The notes beneath the pieces are model-generated. The model saw nothing but the letters and a program-made list of their open reading frames with translations, was not told the DNA's origin and did not search any database. A DNA stretch of 10,705 nt, from contig DKBN01000011.1 in NCBI GenBank assembly GCA_002451235.1, forward strand, positions 1 to 10,705, read 5' to 3'. The stretch comes from Patescibacteria group bacterium UBA6899. GTDB taxonomy: Bacteria; Patescibacteriota; Minisyncoccia; Phycocordibacterales; UBA6899. Each line of letters starts with the position of its first letter. Position 1 is the first letter of the stretch. Made by a program: the position numbers and the translations under genes. This document shows positions 1 through 7,195 of this stretch, one piece after another.

Positions 1-1803
1 CAGCGCAACTGGATCGGGAAGAGCGATGGAGCGGAGATCGAATTCCTGCTCTTTGGCGTTCCCGGACAGGAAGACGGGAAACATGCGATGACAGTGTTCA
101 CCACACGGCCGGATACACTTTTCGGCGCGACCTATGCCGCCATCTCCGCGGAGCTTGCGATGAAATGGATCAACGCGGGATGGAAAGTAGAAAAGAAGGT
201 CGCCGAGTTCGTCGAGCGAACGCTCCGAGACGAAGCGGTTCGCGAGTACGGCGTTATCCCGGAGAAAGGGGGCATCGATACCGGCATCAAGGCGAAGAAC
301 CCTGCGAACGGGGAGCTTATACCTGTTTGGGTCGCGAACTACGTTCTTTCGGGATACGGCTCGGGAGCGATCATGGCGGTACCGGCGCACGACGAACGCG
401 ACGGGGACTTTGCGAAGAGATACCGCATCTCGGTGCGGGAGGTCATTGTCCCACCCCAGGGCGCGAATAATGGAGGATGCTATACCGGACCCGGGACGCT
501 CAAGAACTCCGGCACATTCGACGGCATGGAGAGCGAAGAAGCAAAATGGGCCATCACGAAGAAGGTGGGCGGGAAGCGTGCGACCACGTATCGCCTCAAG
601 GATTGGGTCTTTGCGCGGCAACGCTACTGGGGCGAACCGTTCCCGATCGTATTTGATGGGGATCACAATGCGTACTCCGTAGCAGACAAGGAGCTGCCGG
701 TCCTTTTGCCCGAAGTCGAATCCTACGAACCGACGGGAACCGGAGAATCACCATTGGCGAACATTCGCGAATGGGTGGAAGTTTGGGGAGACATCAACAG
801 CGAAGGAGAATTCGAATCGCTCCCGAAGAACGCCCCAAAGGCGAAACGTTTCACGCGAGAGACCAACACCATGCCTCAGTGGGCGGGGTCGTCCTGGTAT
901 TACCTGCGCTTCATGGACCCGAAGAACGACCGTGCGTTCGTCGACAAGGAGAGTGAAGCGTACTGGGGACCGGTTGACCTCTATGTGGGCGGCGCCGAAC
1001 ATGCGACGCGCCACCTCATCTACGCGCGCTTCTGGCATAAGTTCCTTTATGATAAGGGCCTGGTCTCGAGCAAGGAACCTTTCCTGCGTCTCCATAACGT
1101 CGGGCTTATCATGGCCTCCGACGGGAAAAAGATGTCGAAACGCTACGGCAACGTCATCAACCCGGACGACATGGTAGAACGCTTTGGCGCGGATACGCTT
1201 CGGCTCTACGAGATGTTCATGGGACCGTTCGACCAGTCGATCGCGTGGTCGACGGAGAGCATGATGGGAGCACGACGTTTTATCGAGCGCGTATGGAAAT
1301 TAAGTGAACTCGCCGAAAACGTGAAAGAGGTCTCTCGGGAAATGACCACACTCCTTCATCAAAGCGTCAAAAAAGTCGGCGACGACATCGAGCGTTTCGC
1401 GTTCAACACGGCGGTGTCGCAGATGATGATCCTCCTGAATCATTTCGAAAAGTCCAAGACGGTGACGAAAGAGCACTGGGAGATCTTCCTGCGCCTGCTT
1501 GCGCCGTTCGCGCCGCACATGACAGAAGAACTTTGGCACAAGGATGATCCAGAGCGGGCCTCCATCCACGCCGCCATTTGGCCAAAATATGACCCAGAGA
1601 AAACCGAGGAGGGGACGGTAGAGGTGGCGATCCAGGTGAATGGGAAGCTTCGTGCGACACTCTCCATCGAACGGACCGCGAAGAAGGAAGATGTTCTCCA
1701 ACGGGCATTGGGGATGGATTCGGTCAAAAAATGGACGGAAGACAAAGAGCTGTCGAACATAGTCTACGTACCTGGGCGGATCCTCAATATCATCACTCCA
1801 TAA
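1..1803 (+). CDS. leuS: Leucyl-tRNA synthetase, 5'-truncated by the window edge
   Basis: Class I aminoacyl-tRNA synthetase that charges tRNA-Leu in the cytoplasm. The reading frame is open from base 1, so the ATG at 88 is an internal methionine; about 600 codons are visible and roughly the first quarter, including the HIGH motif, lies outside. Visible in order: the start of the CP1 editing domain (QRNWIGKS), the editing-site motif TTRPDTLFG (100-126), the editing motif VPAHDERD (379-402) with its conserved aspartates, the return to the catalytic core (WVFARQRYWG), the ETNTMPQWAGSSWYYLR segment, DLYVGGAEHA, and the signature loop as KMSKR (1129-1143). A helical anticodon-binding domain follows, then the small C-terminal domain ending in YVPGRILNI, so the 3' end is intact. 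The signature loop is KMSKR rather than the common KMSKS; I regard this as a tolerated variant. No clear terminator follows. Confidence 0.97.
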   Translation, partial: QRNWIGKSDGAEIEFLLFGVPGQEDGKHAMTVFTTRPDTLFGATYAAISAELAMKWINAGWKVEKKVAEFVERTLRDEAVREYGVIPEKGGIDTGIKAKNPANGELIPVWVANYVLSGYGSGAIMAVPAHDERDGDFAKRYRISVREVIVPPQGANNGGCYTGPGTLKNSGTFDGMESEEAKWAITKKVGGKRATTYRLKDWVFARQRYWGEPFPIVFDGDHNAYSVADKELPVLLPEVESYEPTGTGESPLANIREWVEVWGDINSEGEFESLPKNAPKAKRFTRETNTMPQWAGSSWYYLRFMDPKNDRAFVDKESEAYWGPVDLYVGGAEHATRHLIYARFWHKFLYDKGLVSSKEPFLRLHNVGLIMASDGKKMSKRYGNVINPDDMVERFGADTLRLYEMFMGPFDQSIAWSTESMMGARRFIERVWKLSELAENVKEVSREMTTLLHQSVKKVGDDIERFAFNTAVSQMMILLNHFEKSKTVTKEHWEIFLRLLAPFAPHMTEELWHKDDPERASIHAAIWPKYDPEKTEEGTVEVAIQVNGKLRATLSIERTAKKEDVLQRALGMDSVKKWTEDKELSNIVYVPGRILNIITP

Positions 1804-1943
1804 GATAAGACAAAGTTTTGAGCCCCTGCGCGGCGCCTTTACAGTGTACGAAATATGTTTGCTTGACTATTATTTAGTTCAATGATAGAAATCAGGACAC
1901 AGAAACGTGCCGCCAGGTAAGGGGCACACACAAGTGAGCATAT
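1804..1943. other. Intergenic gap between leuS and the sigma-4/HARE gene
   Basis: This is the longest non-coding stretch in the window (140 bases) and is visibly more AT-rich than its flanks in its middle part. It holds the promoter annotated at 1863-1891 and an untranslated leader of about 45 bases. I found no convincing terminator for leuS: the GC-rich patch near 1823-1838 contains only short palindromic pieces and no T-run. I see no small gene, tRNA or riboswitch-like structure. Confidence 0.7.
1863..1891 (+). promoter_or_regulatory. Sigma70-type promoter for the sigma-4/HARE gene
   Basis: TTGACT at 1863-1868 (5 of 6 matches to TTGACA) is followed after 17 bases by TAGAAA at 1886-1891 (4 of 6 to TATAAT). 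A TG at 1883-1884 makes this an extended -10. The predicted start of transcription is near 1898, giving a leader of about 45 bases before the ATG at 1944. The position in the only AT-rich gap supports it. The assignment is by consensus only. Confidence 0.6.
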
Positions 1944-2978
1944 ATGTCCACCCAATCTCTCACGTTCAAACCGAAGCAGGTCACCAAGCACCTTCTTTCC
2001 ATTCTCCCGAAGCGTGCGCAGGACGTCGTCACCAAACGCTACGGCCTCGGAACGGATACCGAGAAGATGACGCTCGAGGCGATCGGGGAAACTTACGGCA
2101 TCACCAGAGAGCGCGTACGCCAGATCGAGAACTTTGCGCTGAAGGCGGTCCGCCAATCGGACGCGTTCACTGAAGAGACAGCGGCATTCACCGAACTCCG
2201 CAATACTATGGTCAAAATGGGAGGGCTTGTGCCGGAGCGTGAATTCCTCCAAGCAACAGCCGACGACCGTTCAACGCAGAACAACATCCACTTCATGCTC
2301 GTGCTTGGAGATATGTTCGTGAAGCAGAAAGAGGACGAGCACTTCGTCCACCGTTGGAGCGTCGACAAGAATATCACGGAGAAGGTCGAGGGGTCCCTCC
2401 GCCGCCTCTACGAGAGTCTCACGGATGACGAGCTCATTGAGGAGTCAAAGATGATCGACCGTTTCCTGAATCATCTCAAGGATGTCAACGAAGAGTATAA
2501 GAACACCGAGATCATGAAGCGTTGGCTGTCGATGTCGCGCAAGATCGCTCGCAATCCGCTGGGAGAATGGGGCGTGGCACATTCGCCGAACGTTTCTGCG
2601 CGCGGCATTCGTGACTACGCGTTCCTCGTGCTCAGAAAACACGGTTCTCCGATGCACTTCACCGAGGTCGCGAAGGCGATCAGCGAACATTTCGACAAGC
2701 AAGCACACGTCGCGACCACCCACAACGAGCTCATCAAAGATAAGCGATTCGTCTTGGTTGGCCGCGGACTGTACGCACTCTCCGAATGGGGATATTCCAC
2801 GGGCGTAGTACGTGACGTCATCGCAGAGATCTTGAAGAAACACGGGCCGCTCACGAAGGAGGAGGTCATCGAGAAGGTGCTGCGCGAACGCTATGTGAAG
2901 CCGAACACCATACTCGTCAACCTTCAGAACACGGCATATTTCAAGAAGACCAAGGAGGGGAAGTTTGCGCTCACGTAA
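1944..2978 (+). CDS. Sigma-70 region 4-like / HARE-HTH fusion transcription regulator
   Basis: A 344-residue cytoplasmic protein, probably acting on transcription through DNA and perhaps RNA polymerase. Residues about 23-72 look like sigma-70 region 4, with a recognition helix reading TRERVRQIE (54-62) that in true sigma factors contacts the -35 element. No region 2 or 3 is visible, so it should not be able to open promoters as a sigma factor does. The middle (about 76-215) is charged and mostly helical. Residues about 218-283 match the HARE-HTH (HB1/ASXL) winged-helix type found in the Firmicutes RNA polymerase delta subunit, ending in GRGLYALSEWG. A further winged-helix-like segment (about 285-344) closes the protein. 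The ATG at 1944 is preceded by only a weak ribosome-binding-like AGTGAG (1933-1938). It has its own promoter and gap and seems to be a single-gene unit. I recognise this architecture as common in Patescibacteria, but its role is unknown to me. Confidence 0.85.
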   Translation: MSTQSLTFKPKQVTKHLLSILPKRAQDVVTKRYGLGTDTEKMTLEAIGETYGITRERVRQIENFALKAVRQSDAFTEETAAFTELRNTMVKMGGLVPEREFLQATADDRSTQNNIHFMLVLGDMFVKQKEDEHFVHRWSVDKNITEKVEGSLRRLYESLTDDELIEESKMIDRFLNHLKDVNEEYKNTEIMKRWLSMSRKIARNPLGEWGVAHSPNVSARGIRDYAFLVLRKHGSPMHFTEVAKAISEHFDKQAHVATTHNELIKDKRFVLVGRGLYALSEWGYSTGVVRDVIAEILKKHGPLTKEEVIEKVLRERYVKPNTILVNLQNTAYFKKTKEGKFALT

Positions 2979-3008
2979 ATCCCCATAGAAGAAAGTCGTG
3001 TGGCACGG

Positions 3009-3014
3009 TATACT
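3009..3014 (+). promoter_or_regulatory. Candidate -10 box for the DUF8128-like gene
   Basis: TATACT (5 of 6 to TATAAT) lies 13 bases before the ATG at 3028. The best -35 at 17 bases' spacing is TAGAAG (2986-2991), only 3 of 6. The predicted transcription start is near 3020-3021, which would leave a leader of about 7 bases. This favours ATG 3028 over the in-frame GTG at 2998, because the GTG would be upstream of the transcript. Confidence 0.4.
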
Positions 3015-3027
3015 CAGGCATATTCCT

Positions 3028-4251
3028 ATGCTTGAGTATTTTCCTATCAACGAGCAGTGGGTGGCCATCTTCACCGCTGTCTATTCGATACTCGAGCGAA
3101 CGGCCATCATTTGGGCGCCGCTTTCTCTCGGATTCATTGCGCAGATGCTCTGGGAAGAGTACGTCGTCGCAAAGTTCATCAACACGCTCGATTTCATCTT
3201 GCTCGAGATCAAACTCCCCCGCGACATAGAAAAGACGCCATTGGCGATGGAGCTCGTTCTTCAGAGCCTCTACCAGACAAGCTCCGGCACCTGGTACGAC
3301 CATTGGATCAAAGGGAAGGTGCGCGTTTGGTTCTCCTTAGAACTGATATCGGAGGAGGGGCGGATCCGTTTCTTCATCCGCACGCCTGCGAAGTTCCGCA
3401 AGGTCATAGAATCGCATCTGTACGCCCATTATCCCGGTATTGAGGTCTCACAAGTCGAAGATTATATCGGACAGGCGCCGTTCTTACATGAAAAGGACGA
3501 GTGGGATATGTGGGGCGCGGACTTCGTTCTGACCAAGGCAGATCCCTATCCGATCAAGACCTACATCGATTATGGGCTCGACAAGACGGATCTCGAGGAG
3601 GAGAACAAGAGCGACCCACTGAATACCACCATCGAATTCCTCGGTTCACTCGGACGCGACCAGTATCTCTGGACGCAGCTCCTCGTCCAGCCGGTGAAAG
3701 ATCGATTTTCCAAGCCGGATACGCTCTTCGGAAAGCACGGATGGAAGGATGAGGCGAAACGGGTCGTGAAGGAACTCAAAGAGAAGTCTGGGGGAGGCGA
3801 TGAGGGAAAAGGAAGAGCATCAAAACGCGACTCCGAAGTCATCCACGCGATCGAGCGATCCGCTTCTAAGATCGGTTTTGATTGCGGCATCCGTGCCATG
3901 TATCTCGCACGCAGGGAGAGATTCGACGGGACGCTCATCCCTGGCGTTGCTGGTCTTTATCGCCAGTTCAATACCGAGGATCTCAATGGCTTCAGACCAA
4001 CACGCACAACGGATTTCGACTACCCATGGCAGGACTACAAAGGCATCCGATTGGCGCGGAAGAAGAACGACCTCTTCAAGGCATACGTCCGGCGTTCCTA
4101 CTTCTATGGCCCGTACAAGCGAAGACCGTTCGTCCTCAATGCGGAGGAACTCGCGACGATCTGGCACTTCCCCGGACGCGTCACCGAGACCCCGACGTTC
4201 GAGCGCATCGAGTCGCGCAAATCGGAGCCGCCAACGAACCTCCCCGTGTGA
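3028..4251 (+). CDS. DUF8128-like membrane-anchored protein, CPR type (possible secretion/conjugation-related component)
   Basis: A 407-residue protein of unknown biochemical function. Residues about 11-45 are hydrophobic and form one or two membrane segments; the rest should be cytoplasmic. Recognisable blocks are LLEIKLPRDIEKTPLAMELVL (58-78, split by weaker positions), a TSSGTWYDHW patch (84-93), WFSLELIS (101-108), and a C-terminal EELATIWHFPGRVTETPTFE (373-392) followed by PPTNLP (401-406). A charged glycine-rich loop lies near 250-268. I recall this arrangement from Patescibacteria proteins that sit beside, or are fused to, VirB4/TraD/HerA-like ATPases of type IV secretion-like systems; no such ATPase is in this window. 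The start is set at ATG 3028 because a -10-like box (3009-3014) precedes it; an in-frame GTG at 2998 would add ten residues. The TGA stop overlaps the GTG of mltG as GTGA, suggesting coupled translation. Confidence 0.7.
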   Translation: MLEYFPINEQWVAIFTAVYSILERTAIIWAPLSLGFIAQMLWEEYVVAKFINTLDFILLEIKLPRDIEKTPLAMELVLQSLYQTSSGTWYDHWIKGKVRVWFSLELISEEGRIRFFIRTPAKFRKVIESHLYAHYPGIEVSQVEDYIGQAPFLHEKDEWDMWGADFVLTKADPYPIKTYIDYGLDKTDLEEENKSDPLNTTIEFLGSLGRDQYLWTQLLVQPVKDRFSKPDTLFGKHGWKDEAKRVVKELKEKSGGGDEGKGRASKRDSEVIHAIERSASKIGFDCGIRAMYLARRERFDGTLIPGVAGLYRQFNTEDLNGFRPTRTTDFDYPWQDYKGIRLARKKNDLFKAYVRRSYFYGPYKRRPFVLNAEELATIWHFPGRVTETPTFERIESRKSEPPTNLPV

Positions 4252-5258
4252 AACCCCTGATTCCTTCATCGCTAGACATTTCTCCCAAGGAGCACAGTGG
4301 TCTAAACGTTCTCCGGCGCTTACCGCACATCGCCTTGCTTGTGTGCGCGATCGGCATTCCGGTCGTAGCATATGCGTATATGATCACGCCGCCCAAAGAC
4401 TTTCCAGCCGGTCGCATCATGACCGTGAAGGACGGGGAGAGTTTGAATTCCATATCTTCGGGTCTCGAATCCTCACGCATCATACGGAACGCAGAGATCT
4501 TTCTTTTGCTCGCAAAGCTCAGTGGGCGCGATCGCACGATCGCATCCGGGGAATATCTCTTCGATCAGCCGATCACGTCCACTGATGTCTTGGAACGGCT
4601 GAGTACGGGCGATCATGGGGTACGCGAGATGTCCGTGACCATCCCCGAAGGATTCGACCGAGCCGACATTGCGAAGAAGTTTGCAAGCGTTCTCCCGGAA
4701 TTCAACGCATCAGAATTCCTTTCGCTAAGTAAGGACGACGAAGGATACCTTTTCCCTGATACCTATCGTTTCTATCAGAACGCAGATGCTGTGGCCGTCT
4801 ATGCCGCTATGCGAAGGAATTTCGATGCGCGCGCAGCCGGCCTGCGGGAGGAAGTCGAGACTTCCAGAAAACCGTTCGCAGACATCGTCACTCTCGCTTC
4901 GATCGTGGAAAAAGAGGTTTCGGGCGATGAGGACCGGAAGATCGTCGCAGGGATCTTCATGAAGCGCCTTCGGCTCGGGATGCCGCTCCAGGCAGACGCA
5001 ACACTGGCCTATCTCAATGGGAAAACAAGCAGCGAATTGACCGGGGAAGACCTCGACTTTGATTCTCCATACAATACATATGCGCACAAAGGTCTTCCTC
5101 CGACACCGATCGCCTCCCCGGGCATTGAGGCAATGCGCGCGGTCATCGATGCAGCTGATTCTTCCTACCTGTATTACCTCTCGGGGAAGGACGGAGCGAC
5201 CCACTATGCAAGGACTTTTGAAGAACATAAGCTCAACAAAGAGCGATATCTCCGATAA
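4248..5258 (+). CDS. mltG: Endolytic murein transglycosylase MltG (YceG family)
   Basis: Membrane-anchored lytic transglycosylase of 336 residues that cleaves nascent glycan strands and so helps set their length at the cell surface. A short cytoplasmic tail precedes one transmembrane helix (about residues 27-46). An N-terminal LysM-like subdomain spans about 56-120, and the catalytic domain follows. The motif ASIVEKE (217-223) contains the expected catalytic glutamate E221. Further family signatures are GYLFPDTYRF (167-176), PLQADATL (246-253), and NTYAHKGLPPTPIASPG (276-292). The frame is open far upstream, but that part lies inside the previous gene and reads as non-protein-like arginine- and proline-rich sequence. 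I therefore place the start at GTG 4248, which overlaps the previous stop as GTGA and leaves a normal N-terminus before the membrane helix. It stands directly before murC, another cell-wall gene. Confidence 0.93.
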   Translation: MKPLIPSSLDISPKEHSGLNVLRRLPHIALLVCAIGIPVVAYAYMITPPKDFPAGRIMTVKDGESLNSISSGLESSRIIRNAEIFLLLAKLSGRDRTIASGEYLFDQPITSTDVLERLSTGDHGVREMSVTIPEGFDRADIAKKFASVLPEFNASEFLSLSKDDEGYLFPDTYRFYQNADAVAVYAAMRRNFDARAAGLREEVETSRKPFADIVTLASIVEKEVSGDEDRKIVAGIFMKRLRLGMPLQADATLAYLNGKTSSELTGEDLDFDSPYNTYAHKGLPPTPIASPGIEAMRAVIDAADSSYLYYLSGKDGATHYARTFEEHKLNKERYLR

Positions 5259-5261
5259 TAT
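5233..5261 (+). promoter_or_regulatory. Candidate leaderless promoter for murC
   Basis: TCAACA (5233-5238, 4 of 6) and TAATAT (5256-5261, 4 of 6) are separated by 17 bases, which puts the predicted +1 exactly on the A of ATG 5268. An overlapping alternative -10 is GATAAT (5254-5259, 5 of 6). The TAA stop of mltG (5256-5258) is inside either hexamer. No Shine-Dalgarno sequence is visible. Weak consensus matches make this tentative. Confidence 0.35.
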
Positions 5262-5267
5262 TCATCC

Positions 5268-6635
5268 ATGGAAAGCGAACATAGGTATCGACACGCGCAT
5301 TTGGTCGGCATCGGCGGCATCGGCATCTCGGCTGTCGCGCGCATGCTCGCTCGGAAAGGGGCAGCGATCTCCGGCTCGGACGCGGAAGGATATGATGAAC
5401 GATTGCTCCCCACGGGTACGTACAATATCGGCCACGATGCAGATCTGGTCCCGAAAGAGACGGACGTGCTCGTCTACTCCGACGCGGTCCCAGTATCGAA
5501 CCCGGAACGCAGGCGGGCGGACGCGCTTTCCATACCGCAGATGAACTTCTCGCGCATGCTCGGAGAACTCACAAAAGCGTACGATACGATCGCGATCTCC
5601 GGTACGCATGGGAAATCGACCACGACCGCGCTTACTGGACTCTTCTTCGAGGCAGCGGGTATGGACCCAAGCGTCTTCGTCGGGGCGGTCGTTCCCCAAT
5701 GGCGCTCAAACTACCGCGAGGGGAAAAGCCGCGTCTTCATCGTCGAAGCGGACGAATACCGCGAACATATGATGGAGCTTTCACCGAAATGCATCGTGCT
5801 CACGAACCTCGAGCTCGACCATCCTGATTATTACCGCGATATCATCCATCTGATGTCCATCTTCTCCGGATACATCCATAAACTGCCTGCGGACGGAATA
5901 CTGATAGTCAACAAGGACGATCACAACACTTCGCATGCGGCGAATTCAGCGAATGCGAGGGTCATCACATACAGCGCAAAGGACCGCTCCGCTGACCTTT
6001 ATATCAAGCGCGCGGAAGCGAACGATGGATCCCATTCCATCACCATCTGGTGGAAGGGAACTGAGCGAATACAGACGACGACGCCGTTGCCGGGAGCGTA
6101 CAACATGATGAACATCGCGGCAGCATCAACGGCGCTCCTCGCGCACGGAGGCGACCTAAAGGCGATCGAGCAAGTGCTTCCGACATTCAGGGGGATCGGG
6201 CGCAGATTCGAGGTCCTCGGGATGCGCGGGAAGACCGTGGTGATCTCAGATTACGCGCATCATCCGACGGCCCTCGCTTTGCTCAAGGAGGCTGCCGCAG
6301 AGCGATTCCCTGGGGGAAAGGTGCTCTTCGCCTTTCGCCCGCACCAGCAGCAGCGGACCCGCGTCCTCTACGACGCATACAAGAAGGTGATCGATACGTT
6401 CGACGATATCGTACTCATAGAGGTCTACGACGTTGTCGGAAGGGAAGCAGAAGAGAGGATCAGCAGCGAGCCGCTCCTCGGGCGCGGCAAAAGGGCGACT
6501 GACGGTTATAGTGTGTTCGCCCGAGACCTCGACGAAGCGAAGCGCCTGATCCTTGATCGCATCAACGACTACGATGCCGTTGTCGTGGTCGGCGCGGGGG
6601 ATGCGGACAAGCTCGCCCGAGCACTCCTTCCATGA
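5268..6635 (+). CDS. murC: UDP-N-acetylmuramate--L-alanine ligase (MurC)
   Basis: Cytoplasmic ATP-dependent Mur ligase of 455 residues that adds L-alanine to UDP-MurNAc, the first step of stem-peptide synthesis. The N-terminal Rossmann domain shows VGIGGIG (13-19). The central ATPase domain has the P-loop GTHGKSTTT (112-120), EADE (160-163) and NLELDHPDYY (180-189). The C-terminal domain has YAHHPTA (329-335) and FRPHQQQRTR (356-365), the latter typical of MurC. The NLELDH and YAHHP forms also resemble Mpl, the murein-tripeptide ligase, so Mpl is a lesser alternative; the length and the FxPHxxxRT block favour MurC. It starts nine bases after the mltG stop with no Shine-Dalgarno sequence, and its TGA overlaps the ATG of the next gene as ATGA. 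Confidence 0.93.
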   Translation: MESEHRYRHAHLVGIGGIGISAVARMLARKGAAISGSDAEGYDERLLPTGTYNIGHDADLVPKETDVLVYSDAVPVSNPERRRADALSIPQMNFSRMLGELTKAYDTIAISGTHGKSTTTALTGLFFEAAGMDPSVFVGAVVPQWRSNYREGKSRVFIVEADEYREHMMELSPKCIVLTNLELDHPDYYRDIIHLMSIFSGYIHKLPADGILIVNKDDHNTSHAANSANARVITYSAKDRSADLYIKRAEANDGSHSITIWWKGTERIQTTTPLPGAYNMMNIAAASTALLAHGGDLKAIEQVLPTFRGIGRRFEVLGMRGKTVVISDYAHHPTALALLKEAAAERFPGGKVLFAFRPHQQQRTRVLYDAYKKVIDTFDDIVLIEVYDVVGREAEERISSEPLLGRGKRATDGYSVFARDLDEAKRLILDRINDYDAVVVVGAGDADKLARALLP

Positions 6636-7186
6636 GAGAACGGCGGCTTGCATTCGTCGATACGGAAACGACCGGGCTTGATCCTCTCTTTCATGAGGTC
6701 ATCGAGATCGGCTGCATCCTTGCGGAGTTTCGCTCAGATCTCTTCGGTGCACCGATCCTGGAAAAGATCGGGGAGCGAGAATGGAAGCTCATTCCCGAGC
6801 ACATCGATCGCGCGGATCCGCAAGCGCTTCGTATCAACCGATTCCAGGAGCGCGATTGGGGCGCTGCCCTGTCCAAGGCGACCGCCCTCGAAGAATTCTC
6901 GACGTTCGCGCGCGGATCCGCACTTGTCGCTCAGAACGTGACATTCGACTGGTCTTTTCTCCTTCACGAAGCACGAAGAGCGAAAGTCGATCTTGAGCGC
7001 GCGTTCTTTGGAAAGTATGATCTCGCATCATTTGCGATCGGAAGACTGTTCCCGCGCATAGAGCTTCAAAGCTACTCACTTGCGCGCCTTGCCGCGCACT
7101 ACGGCGTGGAGAACCCCGATGCGCACACGGCGCTCTCAGATGCTGAAACTGCGTTTCGTATTTGCAAACGGATATTCGCGGATTAA
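6632..7186 (+). CDS. DEDDh 3'-5' exonuclease (DnaQ/RNase T-like)
   Basis: A 184-residue stand-alone exonuclease domain of the DnaQ superfamily. All five metal-binding and catalytic residues are visible: D10 and E12 in VDTETTG (Exo I), D106 in QNVTFDWSFL (Exo II), and H165 and D170 in NPDAHTALSDAE (Exo III), making it the DEDDh type. It lacks any polymerase, helicase or BRCT extension. Candidate roles are proofreading with DNA polymerase III, DNA repair, or RNA 3'-end trimming; the sequence does not decide among them. The ATG overlaps the murC stop as ATGA and no ribosome-binding site is seen, so translation is probably coupled to murC. That linkage probably reflects compact gene packing rather than a shared pathway. 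Confidence 0.9.
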   Translation: MRERRLAFVDTETTGLDPLFHEVIEIGCILAEFRSDLFGAPILEKIGEREWKLIPEHIDRADPQALRINRFQERDWGAALSKATALEEFSTFARGSALVAQNVTFDWSFLLHEARRAKVDLERAFFGKYDLASFAIGRLFPRIELQSYSLARLAAHYGVENPDAHTALSDAETAFRICKRIFAD

Positions 7187-7189
7187 GAT
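7161..7189 (+). promoter_or_regulatory. Candidate leaderless promoter for mnmA
   Basis: TTTGCA (7161-7166, 4 of 6) and TAAGAT (7184-7189, 4 of 6) are separated by 17 bases. The predicted +1 falls on the G of GTG 7196, the mnmA start. The TAA stop of the exonuclease gene (7184-7186) forms the first half of the -10. The matches are modest, so the exact phasing is the main support. Confidence 0.35.
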
Positions 7190-7195
7190 GTCTCC

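Noticed and set aside
1812..1840. Possible leuS terminator in the GC-rich patch after its stop
   Set aside because: Only short self-complementary pieces (CAAAGTTTTG, GGCGCC) are present, with no stable stem followed by T residues.
1919..1924. AAGGGG as Shine-Dalgarno sequence for ATG 1944
   Set aside because: It lies 19 bases upstream, too far for a normal ribosome-binding site.
2998..3027. GTG 2998 as the start of the DUF8128-like gene
   Set aside because: A -10-like box at 3009-3014 lies downstream of it, and ATG 3028 gives a more natural N-terminus; it remains a possible alternative.
2445..3074. Long - strand frame (209 codons) opposite the sigma-4/HARE gene
   Set aside because: Antisense shadow of a clear + strand gene, with no recognisable protein features.
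3882..4247. Upstream in-frame extension of mltG
   Set aside because: It lies inside the DUF8128-like gene, reads as Arg/Pro/His-rich non-globular sequence, and would put the membrane helix far from the N-terminus; GTG 4248 gives a normal MltG.
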